A DNA stretch of 64,000 bases, from the NCBI RefSeq assembly GCF_900105125.1, contig NZ_LT629750.1:7715001-7779000 (forward strand), written 5' to 3'. This document shows, one piece after another, positions 41,813 through 49,985 of the stretch. Within the stretch, counting starts at the first letter, position 1, and the number at the start of each line of letters is the position of its first letter. The notes beneath the pieces were generated by a model. It was not told the DNA's origin. It worked only from the letters and a program-made list of their open reading frames with translations, and searched no databases. This DNA comes from Bradyrhizobium canariense. GTDB lineage: Bacteria > Pseudomonadota > Alphaproteobacteria > Rhizobiales > Xanthobacteraceae. A program made the translations under genes and the position numbers.

Positions 41813-43660
41813 ATGAACGCAGAAATCATCGAGCGATCGACGGACATCCGGTTGCGGCAGGGCAAACCGTCAGCCGCCAAGAGTTGGCTGAAAGCGATCG
41901 AGCTGACGTCCCGTATCGAAGCCGATCCGCACCGGTTGTTTTCAGACATTGTCGCGGAACACGCCGCGCGGCAGCCGGATCGTCCGGCCCTGATATCGGA
42001 AGCGGAGACGTTGAGTTACGCCGAGCTCACCGATCGGATCAACCGCTATGCGCGCTGGGCGCTGCAGGCGGGCATCAAGACCGGCGATACCGTTTGTCTC
42101 TTCATGTCAAGCCGGCCGGATTATGTCGCGGCGTGGCTCGGCATCACCAGCGTCGGCGGCGTTGCCGCGCTGATCAATACCAAGCTGATCGGGTTGTCGC
42201 TGTCGCATTGCATCAATGTCGCGGAAGCCGATCACGTCATCCTTGCCGCGGATCTCGCCGTGACCTTCGAGACGGCGGTGCCGTATCTGAATCGCATGCC
42301 GAAAATCTGGTTCCATGGCGAAGGCATCGATGCCGGCGACATCAACGAAGCGCTGGCTGAAGGCGAAGCGCTGGACGAGATCCTCGACCAAATGGACGGT
42401 AGCCCCCTGACACCGGATGAGCGCTGCGCGGTCACCATCAGTGATCGTGCGCTGTTGATCTATACGTCGGGCACCACCGGACTGCCAAAGGCTGCCAGCA
42501 TCAGCCACCGCCGCATCCTCAACTGGGGCGGCTGGTTTGCGGGACTGACCGGCGCGTCGCCTGAGGATCGCCTGTACGATTGCCTGCCGCTGTTCCACAG
42601 CGTTGGCGGCATCGTCGCGCCCTGCAGCATGCTGAGCGCGGGCGCCTCCGTCGTGCTGTCGGACAAATTCTCGGTGAACCAGTTCTGGCGCGACATCGTG
42701 CGCTGGGATTGCACGCTGTTCCAATATATCGGTGAGCTCTGCCGCTATTTATTGAAAGCACCCGCGTCTGAATTCGAAACCAGACACAGGCTGCGGCTGG
42801 CCTGCGGCAACGGGTTGCGAGGCGATATCTGGGAGACCTTTCAGGCGCGCTTTGCGATTCCCCGCATCCTTGAGTTCTACGCCGCGACCGAAGGCAACTT
42901 CTCGCTCTACAATGTCGAGGGCAAGCCCGGCGCGATCGGCCGGATTCCGCCGCTGCTGGCGCATCGTTTTCCGGCGGCGATCGTTCGTGTCGATGCCGAG
43001 CTTGGAATTCCCGCTCGCACTGAAGAAGGCCTCTGCATTCCCTGCGCCCGCGGCGAGGTCGGCGAAGCCGTGGGGCGGATCGGAACGGCTGATGAGGGTG
43101 GCGGCCGCTTCGAAGGCTACACGGATGCGGCGCAAACCGAAAAGAAGGTGCTGCGCGATGTGCTGGCCAAAGGCGATGCCTGGTTTCGCACCGGCGATCT
43201 GATGCGGCTCGACGAGCAGGGTTATTTTTACTTTGTCGATCGGATTGGCGATACCTTCCGCTGGAAGGGCGAGAACGTTGCGACGTCGGAGGTGAACGAA
43301 GCCGTCGCGGATTGCCCTGGAGTTGCCGAGGCCACGACCTACGGCGTCGAAATTCCCGGCGCCGATGGCCGCGCCGGCATGGTCGCGATCGTCGTCGATT
43401 CGAGCTTCGATCTCGGCGAATTCGCCGGCCATTTGTCGCGACGGCTACCGGTCTACGCGTGTCCGGTGATGATCCGGATTTGCTCGGCGCTGGATACGAC
43501 CGAGACCTTCAAGCAGAAGAAACAGGAATTGATGCGGGAGGGATTCGATCCGCATCTGGTGACGGATCCGTTGTTCTTCAGGGAACCGAAATCCGGCGCC
43601 TATCGTCCGGTCGACGACGGCGCCTATGCGCGCATCCTGGATGGTTCGATCCGGCTATAA
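41813..43660 (+). CDS. Long-chain acyl-CoA synthetase / fatty acid transport protein-like
   Basis: 615 aa from the ATG at 41813. An AMP-binding enzyme of the FadD6/FATP type: LSYAELTDRINRYARWALQAG, GVAALINTKLIGLSLSHCIN, the P-loop LLIYTSGTTGLPKAASISHR, LYDCLPLFHSVGG, EFYAATEGNFSLYN, and YFYFVDRIGDTFRWKGENVA. It activates fatty acids, and possibly other carboxylates such as bile acid-like ones, to CoA esters at the membrane. Single gene between an MFS transporter and a degraded region. Confidence 0.9.
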   Translation: MNAEIIERSTDIRLRQGKPSAAKSWLKAIELTSRIEADPHRLFSDIVAEHAARQPDRPALISEAETLSYAELTDRINRYARWALQAGIKTGDTVCLFMSSRPDYVAAWLGITSVGGVAALINTKLIGLSLSHCINVAEADHVILAADLAVTFETAVPYLNRMPKIWFHGEGIDAGDINEALAEGEALDEILDQMDGSPLTPDERCAVTISDRALLIYTSGTTGLPKAASISHRRILNWGGWFAGLTGASPEDRLYDCLPLFHSVGGIVAPCSMLSAGASVVLSDKFSVNQFWRDIVRWDCTLFQYIGELCRYLLKAPASEFETRHRLRLACGNGLRGDIWETFQARFAIPRILEFYAATEGNFSLYNVEGKPGAIGRIPPLLAHRFPAAIVRVDAELGIPARTEEGLCIPCARGEVGEAVGRIGTADEGGGRFEGYTDAAQTEKKVLRDVLAKGDAWFRTGDLMRLDEQGYFYFVDRIGDTFRWKGENVATSEVNEAVADCPGVAEATTYGVEIPGADGRAGMVAIVVDSSFDLGEFAGHLSRRLPVYACPVMIRICSALDTTETFKQKKQELMREGFDPHLVTDPLFFREPKSGAYRPVDDGAYARILDGSIRL

Positions 43661-44039
43661 AGTATCGCCGGTCGGCGCAGGCCGCCGTGCCGTAGACGAA
43701 AATAAAGCATTCAGCCCCGGTAACGCAATGCGTCGACCAGCAGAGCAAAGGCCGGCGCGGGTTGTCTGCGACTTGGGCGACGACGGCATGCGGCCAGGCG
43801 ATTACCGCACCGCCGGTCATTGCGATGAACTCGCGCCGCCTCGTCTAACCTCCGAAGGTTGGGGCTCGCGCCTTCGCGGACAAAATAGCAAACGCCGGAC
43901 AGGCGGCGTGAGAGTTAGTTGCAGCGCGGAATGCTGCACGCTGCCAACGCTATGCTGATGGCGCCTACCGCGGTTTGCTGCTAAAGTACCTTTGAGTTCG
44001 CTCCCGCGCGTGCTCCGGTAATCGAAGCGGGAGGGAGGC
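43661..44039. other. Degraded intergenic stretch
   Basis: No intact gene. Its middle encodes a decayed ABC-type binding-protein leader on the minus strand (see next entry). The rest contains GC-rich inverted motifs such as GCAGCG/CGCTGC near 43920-43950 and the leader of the gene at 44040. Confidence 0.45.
43740..43844 (-). pseudogene. Remnant of an ABC-type substrate-binding protein N-terminus
   Basis: The minus strand from 43844 reads TRRREFIAMTGGAVIAWPHA then VVAQVADNPRRP. This is the characteristic Tat leader RRREFIxxxGGAxxAWPxxxxAQ of the ABC_sub_bind family. The expected ATG is ACG, directly after an in-frame TAG, and the mature domain is absent. A start-codon mutation plus deletion is the simplest reading. 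Confidence 0.6.
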
Positions 44040-44486
44040 ATGTTCCTTTTTGGACGTAGTCGCTCAAGACGAGGCCTCGCATCAGCTCTGATCGGAGAGA
44101 TCACAGCCGTGATAGACGGCATGGAGCGATTCGAAGAAGTTCGAAAACTCGAAGATATGGAGATCGGGGCCGAGCAAAATCTTGACCAACTCGGCGCTTT
44201 TATCATGCCGAGGTTCTCGGTTTACGAGTCAAATGCCGCCCGATTGGATTTGTTCGACGCTGCACTTGAACGACAGATCGTCTATTTCTTCACCAGCGCC
44301 GGTAGCCTTGCCGGGCATCTGCACGCGCTCGCGTTGACCAAAAAGGGATCAACGAAGTTGTGCAAACAGCACGCCATCGACGCGCAAAAAGAAATCAACG
44401 GCCTTTCGGAACTGGGCGACGATTTGCTGCGTGATTTGCGCAAACTCGTATCCAAAAGGCAGCCCGCGACAATATCCAGGGCTTGA
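44040..44486 (+). CDS. Helical cytosolic protein of unknown function
   Basis: 148 aa. GGGAGGGAGG precedes the ATG. Predicted all-helical: SALIGEITAVIDGMERFEEV, EQNLDQLGAFIMPRFSVYES, LFDAALERQIVYFFTSAGSL, HAIDAQKEINGLSELGDDLL. No signal peptide and no known motif. GC at third positions is lower than in neighbouring catabolic genes, suggesting later acquisition. It precedes the fluoride riboswitch on the same strand, but the riboswitch has its own promoter. Confidence 0.68.
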   Translation: MFLFGRSRSRRGLASALIGEITAVIDGMERFEEVRKLEDMEIGAEQNLDQLGAFIMPRFSVYESNAARLDLFDAALERQIVYFFTSAGSLAGHLHALALTKKGSTKLCKQHAIDAQKEINGLSELGDDLLRDLRKLVSKRQPATISRA

Positions 44487-44577
44487 TCCAGGGTTTGATC
44501 CAACGCTTGACGACACGTCATGTACGCTGACGCATCGTCTTCGTGATGCGCGTCTTTTGAAGCGGGGCGCTTTGAGC

Positions 44578-44605
44578 TTGCCAGGACTCATTTACGCACT
44601 ACAAT
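44578..44605 (+). promoter_or_regulatory. Sigma-70-type promoter of the fluoride-responsive transcript
   Basis: TTGCCA (44578-44583), 16-base spacer, TACAAT (44600-44605). The expected start near 44612 is immediately before the riboswitch aptamer. Confidence 0.65.
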
Positions 44606-44614
44606 TGACCGGGC

Positions 44615-44688
44615 TAGAGGGGATGGAGTCCCCCCGCAACCGCCGATGAGGCTGATGACTCCTACCGGACGCTTGGCGTCGGTAGGAG
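44615..44688 (+). promoter_or_regulatory. Fluoride riboswitch (crcB RNA motif)
   Basis: The aptamer (about 44615-44667) contains GGGGATGGAGTCCCCC, CAACCGCC and GGCTGATGACTCCTACC, the conserved parts of the crcB/fluoride motif, including the pseudoknot GGAGT with ACTCC. Its 3' part also forms a long competing stem, CTCCTACCGGACGC with GCGTCGGTAGGAG (44659-44688), a likely expression platform. There is no T-tract, so control may be by another termination mode or by translation. The RNA senses fluoride and turns on the downstream antiporter gene. Confidence 0.9.
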
Positions 44689-44786
44689 CTTGCACGAGTT
44701 CCCATGACACCAGGCAGTTAAGTTGTCCGCGCGGCCGGGAAGGCCGCGTAGGCGGGTTGCGTGCGTGGTGTTTTGAGGAGCCTTGT

Positions 44787-45032
44787 TTGCGAGCGCTGCT
44801 GACAAATCACGGTTTCACGATTTCCGTTTCCATCGCCGTCGCGATCACGGCGACGGTTGCGCCTGTATTCGAAGCCTCTCAACAGCTTGCCTCGCCCCCG
44901 CTGATCCTGGGCATCAAGACTACGGTGGCCGAACTTTCGTTCAGGTTCGGAGCACCGGCCGCAACCGCCGTGGCATCGATTCCATGTGCATCGGGAAGTG
45001 ACGGCGCTGACGATCAGGAGAATTGCAGATGA
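44787..45032 (+). CDS. Small protein between fluoride riboswitch and antiporter
   Basis: 81 aa from a TTG six bases after GAGGAG. N-terminal hydrophobic segment (FTISVSIAVAITATVAPVFE), then LASPPLILGIKTTVAELSFR, a Gly/Ala-rich piece and a Cys-containing acidic tail (PCASGSDGADDQENC). Its stop overlaps the antiporter start (ATGA), indicating coupled translation. No known domain. The start codon is uncertain. Confidence 0.5.
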   Translation: MRALLTNHGFTISVSIAVAITATVAPVFEASQQLASPPLILGIKTTVAELSFRFGAPAATAVASIPCASGSDGADDQENCR

Positions 45033-46252
45033 CCGGAGTTTGGGCACTTGCGGCGTTGTGGTTGGGTCTTGCGCTGATCGCGAGCCTGCTCTCGATCTGG
45101 TTTCGCATTTCCACCGCTTTATCGGAAATTGTTGTCGGGACAATCGCCCAATTGATCATCGGCGCCGCCATCGGATCGGCCGTATTGGGCACGGACGAGT
45201 CCTGGATAAAGTTTCTCTCCGGCATCGGCGCGATCGTTCTGACTTTCCTCGCTGGAGCGGAACTTGATCCGGTGGTTTTCAAATTGAAGTGGAAGGAAGC
45301 GGCTTCGGTGGGGCTTGCGAGCTTCCTTTTTCCGTTCCTGGGGTGTGCGGCGTCGGCTCGTTATTTGCTCGGATGGGAGGTCATGCCGAGCCTGCTTGCC
45401 GGCGTCGCGATGTCGACGACATCAGTCGCTGTCGTCTATGCGGTGATGATCGAGTTCGGTTTCAACACCACCGAATACGGCAAGACCATACTGGCAGCGT
45501 GTTTCGTGACCGACCTTGGCACTGTGGTGGCGCTCGGCCTGATCTTCGCTCCATTCACGATGAAAACACTGACCTTCCTCGGTACCGGCGTCGTGGTCTT
45601 TATTGTTCTGCCGTGGCTCACACCGCGTTTCTTCCGGCTATATGGAGGCAGGCCTTCGGAACTGGAGACCAAGTTTCTGCTCCTCTGCCTGCTGGGAATG
45701 GGCGCGTTGGCAAGCTGGGCCGACAGCGAGGCGGTGCTTCCCGCCTATCTCATAGGGATGGTGCTTGCAGGAACCGTCGGTAAGGATCACGCGCTTGTGC
45801 GGCGGCTGCGTACGTTAACGTTCGGGCTGTTGACGCCATTTTATTTTATTCGCGCTGGGTCGTTCGTTTCCATACCCGCTCTTGTCGCCGCGCCTTCCGC
45901 GTTCATCTTCTTTCTGGTGGTAAAGATTGCGACCAAAATAATTGGCGTCCATCCAGTGACGAAATTCTTCGGATCGCCGAACAAAGAGGCCATGTACACG
46001 ACCCTCCTGATGTCGACAGGGCTGACATTCGGCACGATCTCCTCACTATTTGGTCTGTCACATGGAATCATTGACCAAAGCCAGTATTCAGCGCTTGTCG
46101 CAGCGGTGATCGCCAGCGCCGTTATCCCAACGGTGGTCGCCAATGCGCTCTATCTCCCGCGCCACCTCCTGCCAGAGACTGAGCCAGAGCAAGCGTCCGA
46201 TGGCCGTCGGGAAGTAGCGCCGCTTCGAGCGGGCACACGAAAAGCCGAATGA
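45029..46252 (+). CDS. CPA-type cation:proton antiporter, fluoride-regulated
   Basis: 407 aa, ~12 helices. AGGAG before the ATG, which overlaps the preceding stop. CPA/KefB-NapA-like core: IGAIVLTFLAGAELDPVVFK, LLAGVAMSTTSVAVVYAVMI (unwound-helix region), LAACFVTDLGTVVALGLIFA with an Asp in the ion-binding helix, PAYLIGMVLAGTVG, and LLMSTGLTFGTISSLFGL. Na+/H+-type antiporters are among the gene classes known to follow fluoride riboswitches. It could expel fluoride or restore proton/cation balance under fluoride stress. Confidence 0.88.
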   Translation: MTGVWALAALWLGLALIASLLSIWFRISTALSEIVVGTIAQLIIGAAIGSAVLGTDESWIKFLSGIGAIVLTFLAGAELDPVVFKLKWKEAASVGLASFLFPFLGCAASARYLLGWEVMPSLLAGVAMSTTSVAVVYAVMIEFGFNTTEYGKTILAACFVTDLGTVVALGLIFAPFTMKTLTFLGTGVVVFIVLPWLTPRFFRLYGGRPSELETKFLLLCLLGMGALASWADSEAVLPAYLIGMVLAGTVGKDHALVRRLRTLTFGLLTPFYFIRAGSFVSIPALVAAPSAFIFFLVVKIATKIIGVHPVTKFFGSPNKEAMYTTLLMSTGLTFGTISSLFGLSHGIIDQSQYSALVAAVIASAVIPTVVANALYLPRHLLPETEPEQASDGRREVAPLRAGTRKAE

Positions 46253-46517
46253 CAGGGAGCGATTCAGTGTTCAGTAGAATTTTACCCGCCAAATCACGGT
46301 TCGAAGTATGCCTTTCATGCTGGTTCCCTTCGGACCTGCGGCGACGTGCAACTTGAGTCCAACCGCTCGATGATTAATGAATTCACGTCCTAAATAGAGA
46401 CGAAACGGCGAGCTTCGGTTTACCAAGCAGCGCAAAAGATCGCCGCCGGGCGGTGATATTTCACATTTGCGCTCTATGATGTCTTCTCAAGAACTTAACG
46501 AGAAGGCGAAGTAGTTC

Positions 46518-46763
46518 ATGTCGGTAAGGTTAAGGATTATTTCGGCGATGCGGCAGGTCGCCGAGGAACAGAAGGTTACGCTGCCGCCGCTCGATGACGA
46601 GCTGTCACTTCACGAAACCGGCTTCGACTCGCTGGCCTTCGCGATCCTGGTGGCGCGGCTCGAAGACGATCTCGGCGTCGATCCGTTTACCATTTCGGAG
46701 GACGCCACCTTTCCTCTCACCATAGGCGACTTCATCCGGGCCTATGAAAATGTCCCCGCGTGA
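46518..46763 (+). CDS. Acyl carrier protein
   Basis: 81 aa. Contains the phosphopantetheine site GFDSLAFAILVARLEDDLG with Ser in D-S-L, within a four-helix ACP fold (ELSLHETGFDSLAF; FPLTIGDFIRAYEN). A dedicated rather than housekeeping ACP, since it is encoded with an AMP-ligase and an SDR. Its 3' end overlaps the ligase start by 20 bases, so the two are translated together. The carrier presumably holds the acyl group that the ligase activates. Confidence 0.9.
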   Translation: MSVRLRIISAMRQVAEEQKVTLPPLDDELSLHETGFDSLAFAILVARLEDDLGVDPFTISEDATFPLTIGDFIRAYENVPA

Positions 46764-48132
46764 GATCTTTGCGCTTCGCGATTATCTCGGCCCGGATGTA
46801 GCGGGCCGGACGATTTCGGATGCGCGACAGGTGGTCTCGCTGACCAACAGCGTCGGCCGGACCTGCCTCGGCGACCGTCTCGGCGAACTCTCCGGGCGCT
46901 CCGTCATGCTTGCCGTGTCGGATCAGCTGATCTCGGCCATCGCGATGACTGAAATTGACGGCGTGGCGAAGCGAATGCTGTTGTGTCCGCCCGATCTCAA
47001 TGCCGACCATTTCAAGACGTTGATGGAAGATGCCGGGATCGATGCCGTGGTGACCGATCATCCGGAGCGGTGGACGGACGTCGAAACAGGCATGGTCGTT
47101 GCGGCTCAGTCGCCGGTGGGCGCGGCGGCGCCGGTGCGAACCGAGCGCGCGACCGAATGGCTGATGCTGACATCGGGCACTTCGGGTGTACCGAAAATCG
47201 TCGGCCATACCCTGGAAGGACTGACCGGCGCGATTGTCGCCGATGGTCCGGCGCGCGGCGGCTCCGCGGTCTGGGCAACCTTCTATGACATCCGCCGTTA
47301 CGGCGGCCTTCAGATTTTCCTGCGCGCCGTCATCGGCGGCGGCTCCATGGTGCTGTCGCAACCGGGCGAGCCGATCGGCGATCATGTCGCGCGCCTAAAA
47401 GCGCGCGGCGTGACGCATATTTCGGGTACGCCCTCGCATTGGCGCAAGCTGCTGATGAGCGGCTCGGCTGCAGATTTTTCACCGCGTTATGTTCGGCTGT
47501 CGGGCGAGATCGCCGACCAGGCCGTGCTGGACGGTTTGCGCGCGGCGTTTCCTGATGCCTCCATCGGTCACGCTTATGCATCGACCGAGGCCGGCGTCGG
47601 CTTCGCGGTCAATGATGGCCTTGAGGGCTTTCCCGCCAGCCTGATTGGCAACCGCAATGGCGTCGAAATGAAGATCGAGGACGGCTCGCTCCGGATCCGT
47701 TCGACGCGAACGGCGCATGCTTATATCGGACGGGGCGCCGCAGACCTCACCGATCGGGAAGGGTTCGTCGACACCGGCGACATGGTGGAATTGCGCGGCG
47801 ACCGGTACCATTTCGTCGGCCGGCGCGGCGGTATCATCAATATCGGCGGCTTGAAGGTTCACCCCGAAGAGATCGAGGCGGTTATCAACCGGCAGCCGGA
47901 AGTGCGGATGTCGCGCGCCAAATCGCGCCGCAGCCCGATCACCGGCGCGATCGTGGTCGCGGATGTCATTCTGGCCGACGGTCAGGACGCCGCCCGGAGC
48001 GACGAAATTCGCGCCCGGATCCTGGCGGATTGCAAGGCATCATTGGCGCCGCACAAGGTGCCGGCCGTGATCAAGTTCGTTCAATCGCTCGATATCACGG
48101 CGGCCGGAAAGCTGGCGCGGCGCGATGCATAA
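46744..48132 (+). CDS. AMP-dependent acyl ligase acting with the ACP
   Basis: 462 aa, shorter than usual for the ANL family (500-550). Core motifs: P-loop LMLTSGTSGVPKIVGH, YASTEAGVGFAVND (A5-like), GFVDTGDMVELRGDRYHFVG followed by RRGGIINIGGLKVHPEEIEAV, and C-terminal ITAAGKLARRDA with the catalytic Lys. The substrate-binding N-terminal part is reduced. It likely loads a carboxylic acid onto the adjacent ACP. ATG at 46744 or 46750. Overlaps the ACP gene upstream and the SDR gene downstream. Confidence 0.87.
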   Translation: MKMSPREIFALRDYLGPDVAGRTISDARQVVSLTNSVGRTCLGDRLGELSGRSVMLAVSDQLISAIAMTEIDGVAKRMLLCPPDLNADHFKTLMEDAGIDAVVTDHPERWTDVETGMVVAAQSPVGAAAPVRTERATEWLMLTSGTSGVPKIVGHTLEGLTGAIVADGPARGGSAVWATFYDIRRYGGLQIFLRAVIGGGSMVLSQPGEPIGDHVARLKARGVTHISGTPSHWRKLLMSGSAADFSPRYVRLSGEIADQAVLDGLRAAFPDASIGHAYASTEAGVGFAVNDGLEGFPASLIGNRNGVEMKIEDGSLRIRSTRTAHAYIGRGAADLTDREGFVDTGDMVELRGDRYHFVGRRGGIINIGGLKVHPEEIEAVINRQPEVRMSRAKSRRSPITGAIVVADVILADGQDAARSDEIRARILADCKASLAPHKVPAVIKFVQSLDITAAGKLARRDA

Positions 48133-48859
48133 TATCCTGGTGACCGGAGGCAGCCGCGGCATCGGCCTTGCCATCTCGCGAAGGCTCGTTACCGCCGGCT
48201 ATCATGTGATCGCGGTGGCGCGGCGCGAAAGCGACGAGCTGAAAAACGCAACGGAAGAGGCCGTCAGGCAAGGCCGTGGCGTTCTGCACTTCAAACCGTT
48301 CGATCTCAGCGATGTCGACGCCATTCCTTCCTTCGTGAAGGAGCTGCGCGACGAATTCGGCGCCATCTACGGCCTGGTCAATAACGCAGGTGTCGGCACC
48401 GAAGGGCTGCTCGCGACCATGCACAACAGCGAGATCGAGGCACTGCTTCGTCTCAATGTGCTTTCGCCGGTCATTCTCACCAAATATGTGGTGCGGCACA
48501 TGATGGCGGATGGCGCCGGCCGCATCATCAACATGTCCTCGATCATCGCCAGCACGGGTTACAACGGCCTGTCGGTCTATGGCGCGACCAAGGCGGCGGC
48601 GACCGGCTTCACGCGTTCGCTGGCGCGCGAGGTCGGCAAGCTCGGCATCACCGTGAACGCGATCGCGCCCGGCTTCATCGATACCGAGTTGACGCAAAAC
48701 CTCGCGGATGATCAGCGCAAGCGCATCGCAAGCCGCAGCGCGCTGCGCCGATTGCCGGAGTCCGACGACGTCGCGCGTATGGTGGAATATCTGCTCGGCG
48801 ACGGCGGCCGCAATGTCACGGGTTCGGTCATGACGATCGACGCCGGCAACACGGCTTGA
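48125..48859 (+). CDS. SDR-family oxidoreductase, FabG-like
   Basis: 244 aa, standard classical SDR. Cofactor site ILVTGGSRGIGLAISRRLVT (TGxxxGIG), NNAGVG, catalytic Ser-Tyr-Lys in IINMSSIIAS and YGATKAAATGF, and the C-terminal GSVMTIDAGNTA typical of FabG. NADP(H) is favoured by the Arg after the glycine loop (ARRES). The 8-base overlap with the ligase gene shows a compact three-gene unit. It presumably reduces a ketoacyl-ACP made by that unit. Confidence 0.9.
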   Translation: MHNILVTGGSRGIGLAISRRLVTAGYHVIAVARRESDELKNATEEAVRQGRGVLHFKPFDLSDVDAIPSFVKELRDEFGAIYGLVNNAGVGTEGLLATMHNSEIEALLRLNVLSPVILTKYVVRHMMADGAGRIINMSSIIASTGYNGLSVYGATKAAATGFTRSLAREVGKLGITVNAIAPGFIDTELTQNLADDQRKRIASRSALRRLPESDDVARMVEYLLGDGGRNVTGSVMTIDAGNTA

Positions 48860-48985
48860 GCCTTGCTTTTCGAGCAGGGCGCCGATCGGTAATGGTGGAT
48901 CCTGCCAAGCGTTTTGTCGCGAGCTAGGGCGTGCAATCATAAATCTGCGCCATAAAGTTGGCGATGTCTAATTGCCCTTGGAAGC

Positions 48986-49014
48986 GGACATGCTGGCTGA
49001 CCCTCAGCATGTCC
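48986..49014. terminator. Hairpin between convergent SDR and EamA genes
   Basis: GGACATGCTG-9 bases-CAGCATGTCC, a perfect 10-bp stem in the gap between convergent genes. No T-run; possible bidirectional terminator. Confidence 0.5.
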
Positions 49015-49058
49015 GGTTCGTGCCAAACTCGGAAGTCGCCGCGACGCGACTTCTAAGT

Positions 49059-49919
49059 TCAAATTGGTCGAGCGGGTGATCTTACTTGTGTAATGGCGAC
49101 CCCGGAGATCGCGAGCAGCCCACCGACAATCAACTTTGGGGTCATACGGTCGCCAAGGAACAACACGCTCGAAACCAAGGCGAACACCGGAAGCAGCAGG
49201 CCGAATGGTGCGACGCGGTCCATGGAGCAATGGGCGATCAGCCAGAACCAAAGGCCAAACCCAACAATTCCTCCGATGAAAATTGTGTAGGCGAGTGCCA
49301 GCCAACCACGTTCATCCGCCGTGATAAGGCTCGCCAGCTGTCCATGTTCAAGGAGCAACGACATCAACATGACCTGTGGCACCGTGAGCAGCGACGACCA
49401 CCCCATCAACATCAGGGGATCAAAAGGGCCGTAGCGCTTCGTCAAGACGTTGGACACCGCGAACGCGAAGGCTGCCCCGACCACAAGCAGCAGCGGAAGC
49501 GCGTTTGCCGACAGGCCAGGCCCCGCTGCCAACACGACCACGCCGACGAATGCAAGCACCACTCCGGCGGACGTAGTTAGAGACGGCCTCTCCGCGAGCA
49601 GCGGCCAAGCTAACAGGACGGTGAAGGGCGTGGCGAGTTGATATGCGACGGCCGACATGCTTCCCGAGCCGAGCCCAAGGCCAACATAGAAGAGCCCGAA
49701 GTTTAGTCCACCAAGGAAACCCGAAATAGCTGCGATAGGGGCGAACTGTTGACGTGTGGGCCTTTTGACGAACGGAATAAGCAGCAGCGCGATGGCGAGG
49801 AAGCGCAGTGCGAGGAAGAAGAGAGGCGGAAACTCCATAACGCCGACTTTGATGGCCACGAATTGATAACCCCAGAGCAAGGGGACGGCCACCGCGCAGA
49901 CGATCTGGATGGTAGACAT
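49059..49919 (-). CDS. EamA/DMT-family exporter
   Basis: 286 aa, ten predicted helices in two EamA halves: VAVPLLWGYQFVAIKVGVME, LRFLAIALLLIPFVKRP, LGSGSMSAVAYQLATPFTVL, and second half AFAVSNVLTKRYGPFDPLM, IAHCSMDRVAPFGLLLPVFA. Members export amino acids, drugs or metabolites. The TetR gene lies 66 bases upstream on the same strand and an AGACC-ATTC-GGTCT site lies 12 bases before this start, matching the tetR operator. Regulation by that TetR is therefore likely. Confidence 0.9.
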   Translation of the reverse strand: MSTIQIVCAVAVPLLWGYQFVAIKVGVMEFPPLFFLALRFLAIALLLIPFVKRPTRQQFAPIAAISGFLGGLNFGLFYVGLGLGSGSMSAVAYQLATPFTVLLAWPLLAERPSLTTSAGVVLAFVGVVVLAAGPGLSANALPLLLVVGAAFAFAVSNVLTKRYGPFDPLMLMGWSSLLTVPQVMLMSLLLEHGQLASLITADERGWLALAYTIFIGGIVGFGLWFWLIAHCSMDRVAPFGLLLPVFALVSSVLFLGDRMTPKLIVGGLLAISGVAITQVRSPARPI

Positions 49920-49931
49920 GGCTTCCTTTCA

Positions 49932-49945
49932 AGACCATTCGGTCT
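49932..49945. promoter_or_regulatory. TetR operator before the EamA gene
   Basis: AGACC-4 bases-GGTCT, the same half-sites as the palindrome in front of tetR, in the 66-base gap between the two genes. Confidence 0.65.
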
Positions 49946-49985
49946 AAATATAGACGCGCTAACGGCGGAGGCGTCCATGGGTCGT

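Noticed and set aside
44646..44786. Longer start for the small gene before the antiporter
   Set aside because: It would place translation inside the riboswitch stem and has no Shine-Dalgarno; the TTG at 44787 has GAGGAG.
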